Source: CBDFKK01 sp965248815 (GTDB taxonomy: Bacteria; Pseudomonadota; Alphaproteobacteria; SMXP01). From it: 64,000 nt of DNA. The position numbers and the translations under genes were made by a program. The DNA lies in assembly GCA_965248815.1 (NCBI GenBank), contig CBDFKK010000008.1:620001-684000 (forward strand), written 5' to 3'. Below, in pieces: positions 52,662 to 61,301 of the stretch. How positions within the stretch are numbered: the stretch's first letter is position 1; every line of letters begins with the position of its first letter. Under the pieces are notes generated by a model. It was not told where the DNA came from, did no database searches, and saw nothing but the letters and a program-made list of their open reading frames with translations.

Positions 52662-53003
52662 TTACTCTTGATCCAGGTGCTCCTGGATGAAGTCAACGGT
52701 GTCGGCAATGGCTGTCTTCAAAGCGTCAATTGCAGTATCGCGTTCTTCAACAGTCGACTCGTCGGCAAGCTGTTCGGCCGGCTCACAGATCTCAGCAACA
52801 CGCCAGGCCCCGACACCCCGGGCAGACCCTTTAAGTGAATGCGCCGCATCAACCCAAGCCTTGTTGTCGCCCGAGCTTTGCAGCATGCGCACCCAAATAT
52901 CTGCCTGCTGAATAAATACACCGAGAATTTCGTGCTCTACCGCGGTGTCACCACCGGTATAGGTTCTCAGATGCTCAAAATCGATTGCGGGGGTGTTAAC
53001 CAT
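52662..53003 (-). CDS. Histidine phosphotransfer (Hpt) domain protein
   Basis: A 113-residue single Hpt domain with the phospho-His motif AAHSLKGSARGVGAWRVAEICEPAE and helices on either side. Stand-alone Hpt proteins move phosphate between hybrid kinases and regulators. It is not ChpT, which has a different dimeric fold and length, so it is probably a partner of another hybrid kinase elsewhere. Confidence 0.85.
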   Translation of the reverse strand: MVNTPAIDFEHLRTYTGGDTAVEHEILGVFIQQADIWVRMLQSSGDNKAWVDAAHSLKGSARGVGAWRVAEICEPAEQLADESTVEERDTAIDALKTAIADTVDFIQEHLDQE

Positions 53004-53095
53004 GTCCTAACAGCTCACGATCCGTTCAAAGTTGAATGAGCGTAGTGCTGTATGAATGACAAAGAGTTAAGCGCTTTTTGCGCCGTATTTGGAAG

Positions 53096-53917
53096 TTAAA
53101 TTGAGATCGCCCCTTCCAAATAGAGGACGCAATCTCCGCTCAAATAGACGCGCTTACCCTCCAGGCGGCACCTTACCGTGCCGCCCCGGCCTGACAATTG
53201 CCGTCCGGTGAGCTCGTCTCGGCCAAGGCACTGCGTCCAATAGGGCATCAATTGACAATGGGCCGAACCTGTCACCGGGTCTTCGGGAATACCTTTTTCG
53301 GGGGCAAAAAATCGGGAAACAAAATCGAAATGTGCGCCGGGCTCGGCGGGCGCCGAAATGATCAACCCCCATGCGTCCGCTTGGCTGAGAACGCGCTCAA
53401 GTCGCGAATCGTACTGGACGTCGCGAATGTCACTTTCACTTTCGTAGATCGCCAGCAAATACGTGCCGCGATGGATTTCGACCGCGGTGGGTCCTAACAC
53501 GTCGGCCAGCGCGTCAATGAGCGTTGCAGCATCTCCCGCCGGCTGCGACGGCAGCGCCGGAAGGTCGATCATGAATTTTGACTTGGATTGTTTGTGAGCG
53601 GTCAAGACGCCGCTTCGCGTTGCGAATGTAATCTCATGAGCCACCGTGTCCATGAAACTCGAGATTACAAATGCGCTGGCCAAGGTCGCATGGCCGCAAA
53701 GATCTACTTCAGCTGTCGGCGTGAACCAGCGCAACTCATAGTCGGTGTCGCTATTGTCCAATCGCACAAAATAAGCGGTCTCCGCTAGATTATTTTCGGC
53801 AGCGATAGATTGCAGAACATCGTCAGGGAGCCATCGCTCCAAAGGCACGATTGCAGCGGGATTGCCCGCGAACACGTTGCCGGCAAAGGCATCTACTTGA
53901 TAGATCGGCAGTTTCAC
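53096..53917 (-). CDS. PhzF family isomerase/epimerase-like protein
   Basis: A 273-residue two-domain PhzF-fold protein (diaminopimelate epimerase-like). Motifs are IYQVDAFAGNVFAGNPAAIVPL, AAENNLAETAYFV (with the catalytic Glu), DLCGHATLASAFVI, and FFAPEKGIPEDPVTGSAHCQLMPYW. The start is taken as GTG at 53917, giving a standard VKLPIYQVDAF beginning; 18 upstream in-frame codons are not conserved. The substrate of such orphan PhzF-like proteins is unknown. Confidence 0.88.
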   Translation of the reverse strand: MKLPIYQVDAFAGNVFAGNPAAIVPLERWLPDDVLQSIAAENNLAETAYFVRLDNSDTDYELRWFTPTAEVDLCGHATLASAFVISSFMDTVAHEITFATRSGVLTAHKQSKSKFMIDLPALPSQPAGDAATLIDALADVLGPTAVEIHRGTYLLAIYESESDIRDVQYDSRLERVLSQADAWGLIISAPAEPGAHFDFVSRFFAPEKGIPEDPVTGSAHCQLMPYWTQCLGRDELTGRQLSGRGGTVRCRLEGKRVYLSGDCVLYLEGAISI

Positions 53918-53972
53918 AGTGCTGGTTTTCCTACGAATCGACGCCGACCCTCCTCCGAACCACAACCGCACA

Positions 53973-54072
53973 GCGGGGGTCTGAGCCCGCAGAGCCGATT
54001 GGTTGCTGCGCCAGGCGCAGGCCCGAAGAAGGGCCGACTAATGTTGTGACCGAACAAATGGGAGTCGAACCC
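53973..54072. other. Hairpin-rich spacer, possible structured RNA
   Basis: Three adjacent stems: GCGGG/CCCGC at 53973-53990, CTGCGCC/GGCGCAG at 54006-54020, and GGCCC/GGGCC at 54020-54035, then GGGAGTCGAACCC at 54060-54072, which on the minus strand resembles a tRNA T-arm. No flanking acceptor stem or CCA was found, so it is not a tRNA. Its role is unknown; it could be a regulatory leader, a small RNA or a decayed RNA gene. Confidence 0.35.
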
Positions 54073-54180
54073 TTGTGAGACGAACAGCGATCTGGGCGAG
54101 CGATGCACGCGCCAAAAGCCACTTGAATCCCACGCCGAGATCATAGGCGCGGCGGCGATCGCCGACAAGGCAATTGGGAG

Positions 54181-55014
54181 TTAAGTTTCGTTCCGGCTAT
54201 TGTCCAAACCGAGTGCTGCATTTGGCGACATGCCAACAACGATCGTGTTGCCGCCCTCACCTGCCGACATGGCTTGAAGTATGCGCAACTGCAGGAGTTC
54301 GGGATTGTTTTTGACCGCTTGAGTAGCGTTAGCGAGATTGCGCAGAGCCGCAGTCTCACCCCGCGCCCGCTCTAATGCAGCTTCACCTTCTTTTCGAGCA
54401 GCCACGACGGCCACAAAAGACGAACGCAGCTCTTTGGACAACATGATATCGCGGATGGCAACTTGTTCGACTTCGAGACCGTATATGGCCAATCGCTCGC
54501 GGGCCATTGATTGTACTTGATCTGACGCGGAATCGCGCGACGCCAAAAGTTCTTCCAATTCGAGCGTGCTGACGACACTGCGCAAAATCAATTGAATTTC
54601 GTTATGAAGTAGCATTCGATAGCCGTCCGTCTTCTGAAACGCGACGACTGCATCGGCAACTCTAAATTGAGCACTTAGACTGACTTTAATACCGAGATTA
54701 TCTTTGGTGAGCACCTCTTGACCGGTCACGTGCTCAAGCGTCGACCGATTGTCGATCAGGATAATCTCTTGCCGCGCCGTCGCGTGGCCACCCGGCAGAA
54801 AGCCCAATTCCTGATCTTTGGCATAGGTCAGCTTACTTTCACCAAACTTCCAATAAACACCGGGCTTGAGAAGTTTGACAAAAGAACCGTCCTGATAATC
54901 CAATGCCCAATAGATGTCTTGAATGACATACTTATTCCAGAACCGGTTGCGGAATGTCACAACGGCTAGAACAATAAGTACAAGCGGTACAAAAATGGAC
55001 CAGAATTCGGTCAT
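54181..55014 (-). CDS. SPFH/Band 7 (slipin-like) protein
   Basis: A 277-residue membrane-anchored protein: N-terminal helix (FVPLVLIVLAVVTF), then an SPFH domain (PGVYWKFGESKLTYAKDQ ... QEVLTKDNLGIKVSLSAQFRVADAVVAFQ ... LRSVVSTLELEELLASRDSASDQVQSMARERLAIYGLEVEQVAIRDIMLSKELR), an Ala/Glu-rich coiled coil, and a short tail. Such proteins form membrane microdomain scaffolds. No NfeD partner is adjacent. Confidence 0.87.
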   Translation of the reverse strand: MTEFWSIFVPLVLIVLAVVTFRNRFWNKYVIQDIYWALDYQDGSFVKLLKPGVYWKFGESKLTYAKDQELGFLPGGHATARQEIILIDNRSTLEHVTGQEVLTKDNLGIKVSLSAQFRVADAVVAFQKTDGYRMLLHNEIQLILRSVVSTLELEELLASRDSASDQVQSMARERLAIYGLEVEQVAIRDIMLSKELRSSFVAVVAARKEGEAALERARGETAALRNLANATQAVKNNPELLQLRILQAMSAGEGGNTIVVGMSPNAALGLDNSRNET

Positions 55015-55212
55015 GGTTTAGCTTTCTCGGCCGGGCCCGTTGCGCGCGAACTTTAACGCACATTCTCGGCTGCGCCCAGCGTGTTCCACGCCCACCAAAG
55101 CTCCGCATTCCAAGTCTCAATGGACGGTGTCAATTGAGCTGGAGAACCACAGCCAAGTTAGAATGGATGCCATCCTGTCGATTCGGCAGGTAATTGCCTA
55201 CGCGACCGGGTC

Positions 55213-55701
55213 ATGAAAACCCCAAAGCTCGACGCCATCGACATTAGAATCCTTGCGCTCCTTCAAAAGGAGGGGAGACTCACAAATCAAAAACTCGCCG
55301 AAACAATTGGCCTGTCAGCGAGCCCAAGCCTCGAGCGCGTCAAACGCCTGGAATCGGCCGGCTATATCAAGCGCTACGGCGCCGTACTTGACGTTGAAAA
55401 ACTTTACGGCGCCGTGACCGTATTCGCCGAAATTGCCCTCAAGGAACATGGTGCTCAGGCGCAATCGCGATTTGAAAAACACATCAAGACCATTGAAGAG
55501 GCAGTCGAGTGTTTCGAAATCAGCGGTAAACAAGACTACATCGCCCGCTTTGTCTGCCGCGACGTCAACGCCTACCAAGAGCTGACGTCCGATCTTCTCG
55601 AAAATCCCAAACTTGGCATTAATCAGATTTCCAGCCGCATTGTTTTGAGACGAGTGAAGGAATTTTCGGGCTTTCCTCTTGCCAAGGACGTGGTTCTGTA
55701 G
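55213..55701 (+). CDS. Lrp/AsnC family transcriptional regulator
   Basis: A 162-residue regulator with an N-terminal winged HTH (LDAIDIRILALLQKEGRLTNQKLAETIGLSASPSLERVKRLESAGYIKRYGAVLD) and a C-terminal RAM domain for amino-acid binding (VECFEISGKQDYIARFVCRDVNAYQELTSDLL). It is directly upstream of a guanidino-group-modifying enzyme on the same strand, which suggests arginine, ornithine or a related compound as effector. Confidence 0.93.
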   Translation: MKTPKLDAIDIRILALLQKEGRLTNQKLAETIGLSASPSLERVKRLESAGYIKRYGAVLDVEKLYGAVTVFAEIALKEHGAQAQSRFEKHIKTIEEAVECFEISGKQDYIARFVCRDVNAYQELTSDLLENPKLGINQISSRIVLRRVKEFSGFPLAKDVVL

Positions 55702-55784
55702 AGCGCTTGTCAGGTGGTTCCTGGGCTTAAGATAGCGATCCTGGCTCCTCTACCCGTGGCATGACGTTTGCTTTCAATCTATGT

Positions 55785-56687
55785 ATGAGCAATTTTCGAG
55801 CTCCGAAGCCGTCCAGGCCCGCTCATATTGTATTGTGTCCGCCGGACTACTTCGAAGTGTCTTACAAGATCAATCCGTGGATGGACCCCGAATGCTGGGC
55901 CCGCCAAAGCCACGATCTGCAGCCGCGCTCCCGCCGCGAATGGGTTCACCTTTATCAAACCCTCAAGCAATTAGGAGCCTCGATTGAACTCATGCCGGCG
56001 CAACAGGGCGTGCCGGACATTGTCTTCGTCGCCAATTCGGCCGTGGTGCTGAACGGCAAAGCGCTCTTGGCGCGCTTCCGACATCATGAACGCCGCGCAG
56101 AGGAGCCGCATCTGGCTGCCTTTTTCTCCGAGCTTAAGAATCAAGGCAAGATCGAACAGGTGATTGAATTGCCCGAAGGTATCATTCACGAAGGAGCCGG
56201 CGACGCGCTCTGGGATCCGGCCCGCGAGCTCTTTTGGGTCGGTTACGGCCCTCGATCAGAGGGCCGCGCCTCCGCATGCATCGAGAATTTTTTTGATCGG
56301 GAAGTTGTTTCTATAGAACTCGTAGATGAGCACTTCTATCACCTGGATACCTGCCTTTGCCCCTTGAGCGGCGGCCAAATTCTTTATTATTCGCCGGCGC
56401 TCAGCTGCACCTCGCGAGAGCGGCTCAAGGACATCGCCGGACCGAAGAACCTCATCGAAGTCTCCGCCGAAGATGCCAGTTCTCTAGCCGTGAACGCCAT
56501 AAATATCGGCAAACACATCATAATGCCGGGATGCCGGGCCGCCCTTGAAGCGCGGCTTAATTACCTCGGTTATACCGTGCATCGCGTGCCGCTTACCTCG
56601 TTTGCGGCGAGCGGCGGTGCCGCCTTTTGTCTATCTCTCCGTCTTGATCAGCAGTCCCACTCAAGTGAGCTGGAAGCCGTCGACTGA
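55785..56687 (+). CDS. Amidinotransferase/dimethylargininase-fold hydrolase
   Basis: A 300-residue protein of the guanidino-group-modifying superfamily (arginine deiminase, DDAH, citrullinase-like). Candidate catalytic residues are the acidic pair near PDIVFVANSAVV and EGIIHEGAGDALWD, His in FYHLDTCLCPL, and Cys in GGAAFCLSLRL near the C-terminus. It could hydrolyse dimethylarginine, citrulline or arginine. The ATG at 55785 (MSNFRAPKPSRPAHIVL) is preferred over 55761. The Lrp gene upstream is the probable regulator. Confidence 0.83.
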   Translation: MSNFRAPKPSRPAHIVLCPPDYFEVSYKINPWMDPECWARQSHDLQPRSRREWVHLYQTLKQLGASIELMPAQQGVPDIVFVANSAVVLNGKALLARFRHHERRAEEPHLAAFFSELKNQGKIEQVIELPEGIIHEGAGDALWDPARELFWVGYGPRSEGRASACIENFFDREVVSIELVDEHFYHLDTCLCPLSGGQILYYSPALSCTSRERLKDIAGPKNLIEVSAEDASSLAVNAINIGKHIIMPGCRAALEARLNYLGYTVHRVPLTSFAASGGAAFCLSLRLDQQSHSSELEAVD

Positions 56688-56815
56688 GGCACTGATCTTC
56701 GTCTGCTTCCGACCCGAAGCCACCTGAACGAATCGTTCATTTCCGGTTCAGGTCGCGAACGCCACTTTCATTTTGCTAGGCGCGGTCTCTGGGCTTCATC
56801 GCAGAGGAGGCGGAT

Positions 56816-57262
56816 ATGAAGCGAAATCTCAACGCAGGACTTACTTTGTCTGGAGTTTCTGCAATCGTCTTTGCGACGTTTGCACTCGCAATGCCGGCCT
56901 CGGCCGGAACTATGACGGTCGGCGTCAATTCATTGCTCAGGTCGACATTATCAAGCGAACAAGCTGGCACCTATGTGGCCACACCGGCTCGCTATCGTCG
57001 AGGACGGCGTCAATCGAGGCGGTATCGGCGACAATCTAGAAGGAGTTTTCGGCGCAATTTTCGCCAGAACAATCGAGGAGATGGATATTACCGCCGCGGC
57101 CGCTCGTACGGTAATTACGGCGGTTCGTGTCACGCCACATCGAAGACCGGCTATTGGTATGGCCGCAGGGCCAAGATCGGCGGCACCATGTGCTACGACT
57201 CATATGGCGGCAGCTACATCGTGCCCGGCAGCCGCTATCTCATTCACTATTACGGTTACTAA
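56816..57262 (+). CDS. Small exported Arg/Gly/Tyr-rich protein
   Basis: A 148-residue protein with a clear signal peptide (MKRNLNAGLTLSGVSAIVFATFALAMPASA) and a strong AGGAGG site 8 bases before the ATG. The mature part has a very basic, repetitive centre (RRGRRQSRRYRRQSRRSFRRNFRQNNRG) and a Tyr/Gly-rich tail with two Cys residues (SCHATSKTGYWYGRRAKIGGTMCYDSYGGSYIVPG). I do not recognise a family. A cell-wall or nucleic-acid binding surface protein is possible. Confidence 0.72.
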   Translation: MKRNLNAGLTLSGVSAIVFATFALAMPASAGTMTVGVNSLLRSTLSSEQAGTYVATPARYRRGRRQSRRYRRQSRRSFRRNFRQNNRGDGYYRRGRSYGNYGGSCHATSKTGYWYGRRAKIGGTMCYDSYGGSYIVPGSRYLIHYYGY

Positions 57263-57415
57263 GTTTATGTCGGCAACGTTGGCGCGCGCGTAAGTTCGGA
57301 TTCCACCCCACTGAACGTGCGAACGTGCCAGCTTGTCGCCATAAAACAAAGGGCAGAGGTGGTTCGGTTTGTTTGAACAATTTTCGGACTGCGGATAAGT
57401 GGATTTCAGCCCCTG

Positions 57416-58246
57416 TTATGCCGCGACCGGGATTGGTTGCAGCACGTTGAAGTAAGCCTGATCGGGTGTCTGGCGGTCAAGCGATGAATGCGGTCTCTTG
57501 GTGTTATAAAAGACCAAATATTTGCCGAGGGCGGCTCGGGCTTGTGGAACATTGCCATAGGCATGCAGATAGACCTCCTCGTATTTGACCGTGCGCCACA
57601 GCCGTTCAACAAAGACATTGTCCCGCCACGCTCCCTTGCCATCCATGCTGATGGCGATTTCAGCATCCTTCAGGATTTGTGTGAAAGCGATGGAGGTAAA
57701 CTGCGAGCCCTGATCGGTGTTGAAGATGTCCGGCTTACCGTAACGGGCCAGTGCTTCTTCAACGGCTTCAATGCAAAAGTCTGCTTCCAGTGTGATAGAG
57801 AGCCGCCAGGACAGGACACGCCGGCTGAACCAGTCAACCACTGCGGCCAGATAAACAAAGCCCCGTGCCATTGGAATGTAGGTGATATCCATCGCCCAGA
57901 CCTGATTGGGTTGGGTGACCGGCAGCTTACGCAACAGATAGGGATAGATTTTGTGGCCCGGTGCAGGCTTGGACGTGTTCGGGCGGCGATAAATAGCCTC
58001 AAGCCCCATACGCTTCATCAGTGTTGTGACGTGCAGGCGGCCAACCTTGTATCCTTCACCAAGCAATAGTCCCTGCAGCATCCTGCTGCCTGCAAAGGGA
58101 TAGTCGAGATGCAATTCATCAATCCGGCGCATCAGTGCCAGATCACCGACCGATACGGGACGGGGCTGATAATAGACGCTGCCCCGGCTGATCTTGAGCG
58201 CCTTGGCCTGACGGCTGAGCGAGAGTTTATGTTTGCGGTCGATCAT
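57416..58246 (-). CDS. IS3-family transposase OrfB (copy 2)
   Basis: A 276-residue integrase-core transposase with an N-terminal HTH_21-like helical region (HLDYPFAGSRMLQGLLLGEGYKVGRLHVTTLMKRMGL) and DDE residues in WAMDITYIPM, FNTDQGSQFTS and DNVFVERLWRT. It overlaps orfA by four bases. It differs in sequence from the transposase at 47399-48379. Complete. Confidence 0.93.
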   Translation of the reverse strand: MIDRKHKLSLSRQAKALKISRGSVYYQPRPVSVGDLALMRRIDELHLDYPFAGSRMLQGLLLGEGYKVGRLHVTTLMKRMGLEAIYRRPNTSKPAPGHKIYPYLLRKLPVTQPNQVWAMDITYIPMARGFVYLAAVVDWFSRRVLSWRLSITLEADFCIEAVEEALARYGKPDIFNTDQGSQFTSIAFTQILKDAEIAISMDGKGAWRDNVFVERLWRTVKYEEVYLHAYGNVPQARAALGKYLVFYNTKRPHSSLDRQTPDQAYFNVLQPIPVAA

Positions 58247-58605
58247 TTTCTTGCGCTCGGCAATCCCGCCTTGGTGAGCGCATCGCCTAAAAAATCATTC
58301 TCAAGCGTCAGCTCCCCAATCTTGGCATGGAGCCTCTTCACATCAACACGGGGTGCAGGCAGCGGTGATTTACCCTCCCGCCCAAAAACACCCGCTGCAC
58401 CCTCAAGGAGCTGATCTTTCCATTGCTTGATCTGGTTAGGATGAACATCAAACTGCTGAGCGAGTTCTCCCAATGTCTGCTCACCGCGAACGGCCGCAAG
58501 GGCCACCTTCGACTTGAACGCAGGTGTATGATTGCGACGTGGTCGTCTTGCCATAGTGGATCTCCTGTTGCCGGCGATCATGCCGCCTACAGGCCAAAAT
58601 TCCAC
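58243..58605 (-). CDS. IS3-family transposase OrfA (copy 2)
   Basis: A 120-residue HTH protein: MARRPRRNHTPAFKSKVALAAVRGEQTLGELAQQFDVHPNQIKQWKDQLLEGAAGVFGRE followed by a short coiled coil. This is the classical OrfA of the IS407/IS3-like group. Complete. Confidence 0.92.
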   Translation of the reverse strand: MEFWPVGGMIAGNRRSTMARRPRRNHTPAFKSKVALAAVRGEQTLGELAQQFDVHPNQIKQWKDQLLEGAAGVFGREGKSPLPAPRVDVKRLHAKIGELTLENDFLGDALTKAGLPSARK

Positions 58606-58640
58606 TTATCTCAACTGTGCAGATTTCCCGAGCCACCTCT

Positions 58641-58667
58641 GGCGGCGCCTGATAGTCAAGCGCCGCC
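58641..58667. terminator. GC hairpin after the TonB receptor gene
   Basis: GGCGGCGC and GCGCCGCC form an 8-bp stem with an 11-base loop, 24 bases past the receptor stop. There is no T run on the minus-strand side, so termination efficiency is doubtful. Confidence 0.45.
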
Positions 58668-58690
58668 CTTCATTTTGTCTAGTTTAAGCC

Positions 58691-60991
58691 CTAATTGTAG
58701 TTGAACTTTACCTCAAAGCCGAAAACCCGGCCCTTGTTGAGCGGTGAGAAGGTCGATAGTACGCCCGCAGGTGCCGGGGGAGAGGGCGGAAACGGCAAGA
58801 TAGTATCACCCCCGTGTGTCACTTCATTAAGCAGATTTCGGCCATAAATCGAGAACTGAACCCGCTCTTCCATCGTCGTCAACGAAAGATCTGCGTCAAT
58901 AATATCGGCGGCATTGAAGAAGCCCAGATTGTTATCGGTAAAGGGATTCTCGTCGCGATGGCTGTAGTTGAACCGAGCGGTTGCCGTACCGATAGCACCT
59001 AGGTCATGGTCGTAGACAAAGCCAGCGCTATAAGTCCAAGGCGCAAGCCGAGGAATATCCAACGCCTCATCAAGCCCATTGACCAAACCATCGCCATTCA
59101 AGTCGAACACGACATTTTTGTAGTCGCCGTCGAGATAGCCGACGGAGCCTTGCAGCACCAAACCGTCAGTAACGACAAATTGGGCTTCGGCTTCCACACC
59201 AAATATATCGGCGTCCGCCGTGTTCCTAATGAGCTGGACGACGCCGACAAGCGGATCAGCTAAGTTGAGCTCGCGCTGCAGATTCTTGATCCTGTTGTAA
59301 AAGATCGCCGTATTCAGACGAATGCGCCCGTCGTTGGGCTCAGCCTTAAAGCCAATTTCAAACGTATTTTGGCTTTCCTGATCAAACGAACCGGTCGGCG
59401 GAAATACAACTGACGTATTTCGGAAATTATAACCGCCGGACCGGAAGCCCTTGGTCCAAAATCCGTAGACTTGAAAGTCATCGTTAGCAGCCCATTGCAG
59501 GCCAACTTTCGGGGTCAGCGAATTCCAACTGTCCGTGTCTACAAAGTCGAATGTGCAGGGACCATCGATGACAAAGCAGCCGCCCGGAGGCGCCGGGAAG
59601 GACGGCATGAAAATCGAGGGCGTTGCATTCAGGGTCAAGTTGGCAATCTGGACGTCTTTTTCTTCATATGTGTACCGCAAGCCCAAAATGGCAGTCAGTG
59701 TGTTCGTCAAATCAATGTCGGCCTGACCAAAAACACCAAAGGACTGGTGGTCCTGAATGCCGCCACCTGAAAAGTCGCGGGCCATAAACGCCGGCGGAGA
59801 AGCCGCAAGGATCGGCAGCGCGCGGCTTTCCTGATATTTGGTCGTTTGCGTGAAGTAATAAAGACCGCCTGTGAAATCGACCCGGTCGAAAAACCGTCCT
59901 GAATAACGAAGTTCGTCGCTGATCTGATATTGATCGACGACAAATGAGGCATGAAACAGGAAGGGGACCGGAATAAACGCCGCGAGCCTGTCATCGAGGG
60001 CGTCGATGTCGCTTACGCCGACCGACTCGTAATCGCGCCAGCCGAAAATGTTGGTGATGGTTCCGTTGCCCAGCGATATGTCCCAATTGGTCTCAAACGT
60101 GACTTGATCCCATTGTTGCTCCGAGAAACCCGGTTCGTCGATGGCAAAATCAAATGTGTTGCGATCGAAGAAGGCGCGGTTTTGAGACGACGGTCCGTCG
60201 GAATCCAAGTCGCCATGCTCATAGCGAAGGATGAATTCTAGATAATCCGTCGGCGTCAGCACCGCGGTCGCCCGCCCGAGAATCGTATTTGACGCGCCGT
60301 GGTTGCTGCCGTCAGCGAGATTTTCATGCCACCCGCCGTCATCTTGATAATAGCCGGCGATTTTGAGCGATAGGACATCTTCGACGACCGGGCCCGACAA
60401 TGAACCGGAAACAATTACGTTTTCGCCGGTTCCTCGAAAGCCGGTTTCGACGGCCGCTTTCGCCGTCGCTTCAAAATCGTTGCCTGGCTTTTTGGTTCTG
60501 ATGACGGCCGCACCACCGGTCACGTTGCGACCAAACAAGAGGCCTTGGGGACCGCGCAAGACTTCAATTGCTTCCAAATCAAACGTGTCAAGCACAACGC
60601 CGGTGTTGATACCCAGATATATGCCGTCGATAAAAACGCCCACGGTCGGATCAATCGAGGGAATTGAACTGTTAATGCCAAGACCGCGAATGGAAAAGTT
60701 CGCCGTCCCTTTGATGGTTCCTATGTCTTCCAGTTGAACGTTCGGAACCGCATAGGACAGACTTCTTAAATCGCGCACCTTGAGGGCATCGAGTTGATCT
60801 GAGCCATAGCCGGTGACGGCCAAAGGCACGTCTTGAACATTTTCCGCTGAGGCCTTTTTCGTCGCCGTGACGAAAATCTCATCGGTCAACGCCGACGTGG
60901 CTGATTGAGCTGAAGCGTCGGTTGAATAGGCACCGAGCGCGATAGCTGCCGCACTGAAAGTAATAGTTAGCGTCTTGGAATGATTGCTCAT
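58691..60991 (-). CDS. TonB-dependent outer-membrane receptor
   Basis: A 766-residue receptor. From the ATG at 60991 (site GGGAGGGGG) there is a signal peptide (TLTITFSAAAIALGAYSTDASA), a TonB box-like DEIFVTATKKASAENVQDVP, a plug domain (LEAIEVLRGPQGLLFGRNVTGGAAVIRTKKP) and a 22-strand barrel ending in GRVFGFEVKFNYN with a terminal aromatic-rich strand. The plug signature LRGPQGLLFGRN is that of the sphingomonad-like receptors for varied substrates. The ligand is not predictable. Upstream in-frame sequence to 61129 is not a signal peptide. Confidence 0.92.
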   Translation of the reverse strand: MSNHSKTLTITFSAAAIALGAYSTDASAQSATSALTDEIFVTATKKASAENVQDVPLAVTGYGSDQLDALKVRDLRSLSYAVPNVQLEDIGTIKGTANFSIRGLGINSSIPSIDPTVGVFIDGIYLGINTGVVLDTFDLEAIEVLRGPQGLLFGRNVTGGAAVIRTKKPGNDFEATAKAAVETGFRGTGENVIVSGSLSGPVVEDVLSLKIAGYYQDDGGWHENLADGSNHGASNTILGRATAVLTPTDYLEFILRYEHGDLDSDGPSSQNRAFFDRNTFDFAIDEPGFSEQQWDQVTFETNWDISLGNGTITNIFGWRDYESVGVSDIDALDDRLAAFIPVPFLFHASFVVDQYQISDELRYSGRFFDRVDFTGGLYYFTQTTKYQESRALPILAASPPAFMARDFSGGGIQDHQSFGVFGQADIDLTNTLTAILGLRYTYEEKDVQIANLTLNATPSIFMPSFPAPPGGCFVIDGPCTFDFVDTDSWNSLTPKVGLQWAANDDFQVYGFWTKGFRSGGYNFRNTSVVFPPTGSFDQESQNTFEIGFKAEPNDGRIRLNTAIFYNRIKNLQRELNLADPLVGVVQLIRNTADADIFGVEAEAQFVVTDGLVLQGSVGYLDGDYKNVVFDLNGDGLVNGLDEALDIPRLAPWTYSAGFVYDHDLGAIGTATARFNYSHRDENPFTDNNLGFFNAADIIDADLSLTTMEERVQFSIYGRNLLNEVTHGGDTILPFPPSPPAPAGVLSTFSPLNKGRVFGFEVKFNYN

Positions 60992-61301
60992 TTCCCCCTC
61001 CCGGATTGGTCGACTAGGGCGTGAGGCGACGTTTCGCGTGTGCCGCGTTTTCACTCTCCCGCATGGGTTAATCATACAAGGATGTTTTTGGCAGGTAAGG
61101 GTGCATTTGTAACAAGACTGCGAGTCCAAGCCGCATGCGCCGCATTAAAATGGTCGACTTTCTCTTCCCCGAACGCCATAGCACCGGCTAAGCCTTTGAA
61201 AATATACAATTTTTTAGGCCCTTAGCCGACCGCCCAAAGTGTTAACCAAGTGTTGTCCGAATGACACGATCGGCCGGAATTTGCGCCCCAGACTGCCCGC
61301 A
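60992..61301. other. Intergenic region between TonB receptor and ABC binding protein
   Basis: About 310 bases without a gene. It must hold the receptor promoter and the end of the binding-protein transcript. No clear terminator or operator was recognised. Confidence 0.45.

Larger units (their letters stand above)
57390..58614 (-). mobile_element. IS3-family insertion sequence, copy 2 (different type)
   Basis: About 1.22 kb bounded by imperfect inverted repeats: TGCGGATAAGTGGATTTCAG near 57390 and, read inwards from 58614, TTGAGATAAGTGGAATTTTG. Both are followed by GCC(C)CTG. A short ACTG lies at both outer edges and may be the target duplication, though the exact ends are uncertain by 2-4 bases. 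It holds orfA and orfB on the minus strand. Confidence 0.85.

Noticed and set aside
54045..54130. tRNA or two-piece tmRNA acceptor on the minus strand (GGGTTCGACTCCC T-arm)
   Set aside because: The 7-base segment after the T-arm finds no partner 70-80 bases upstream, no CCA follows, the T stem has a mismatch, and no tag-coding sequence was seen nearby.
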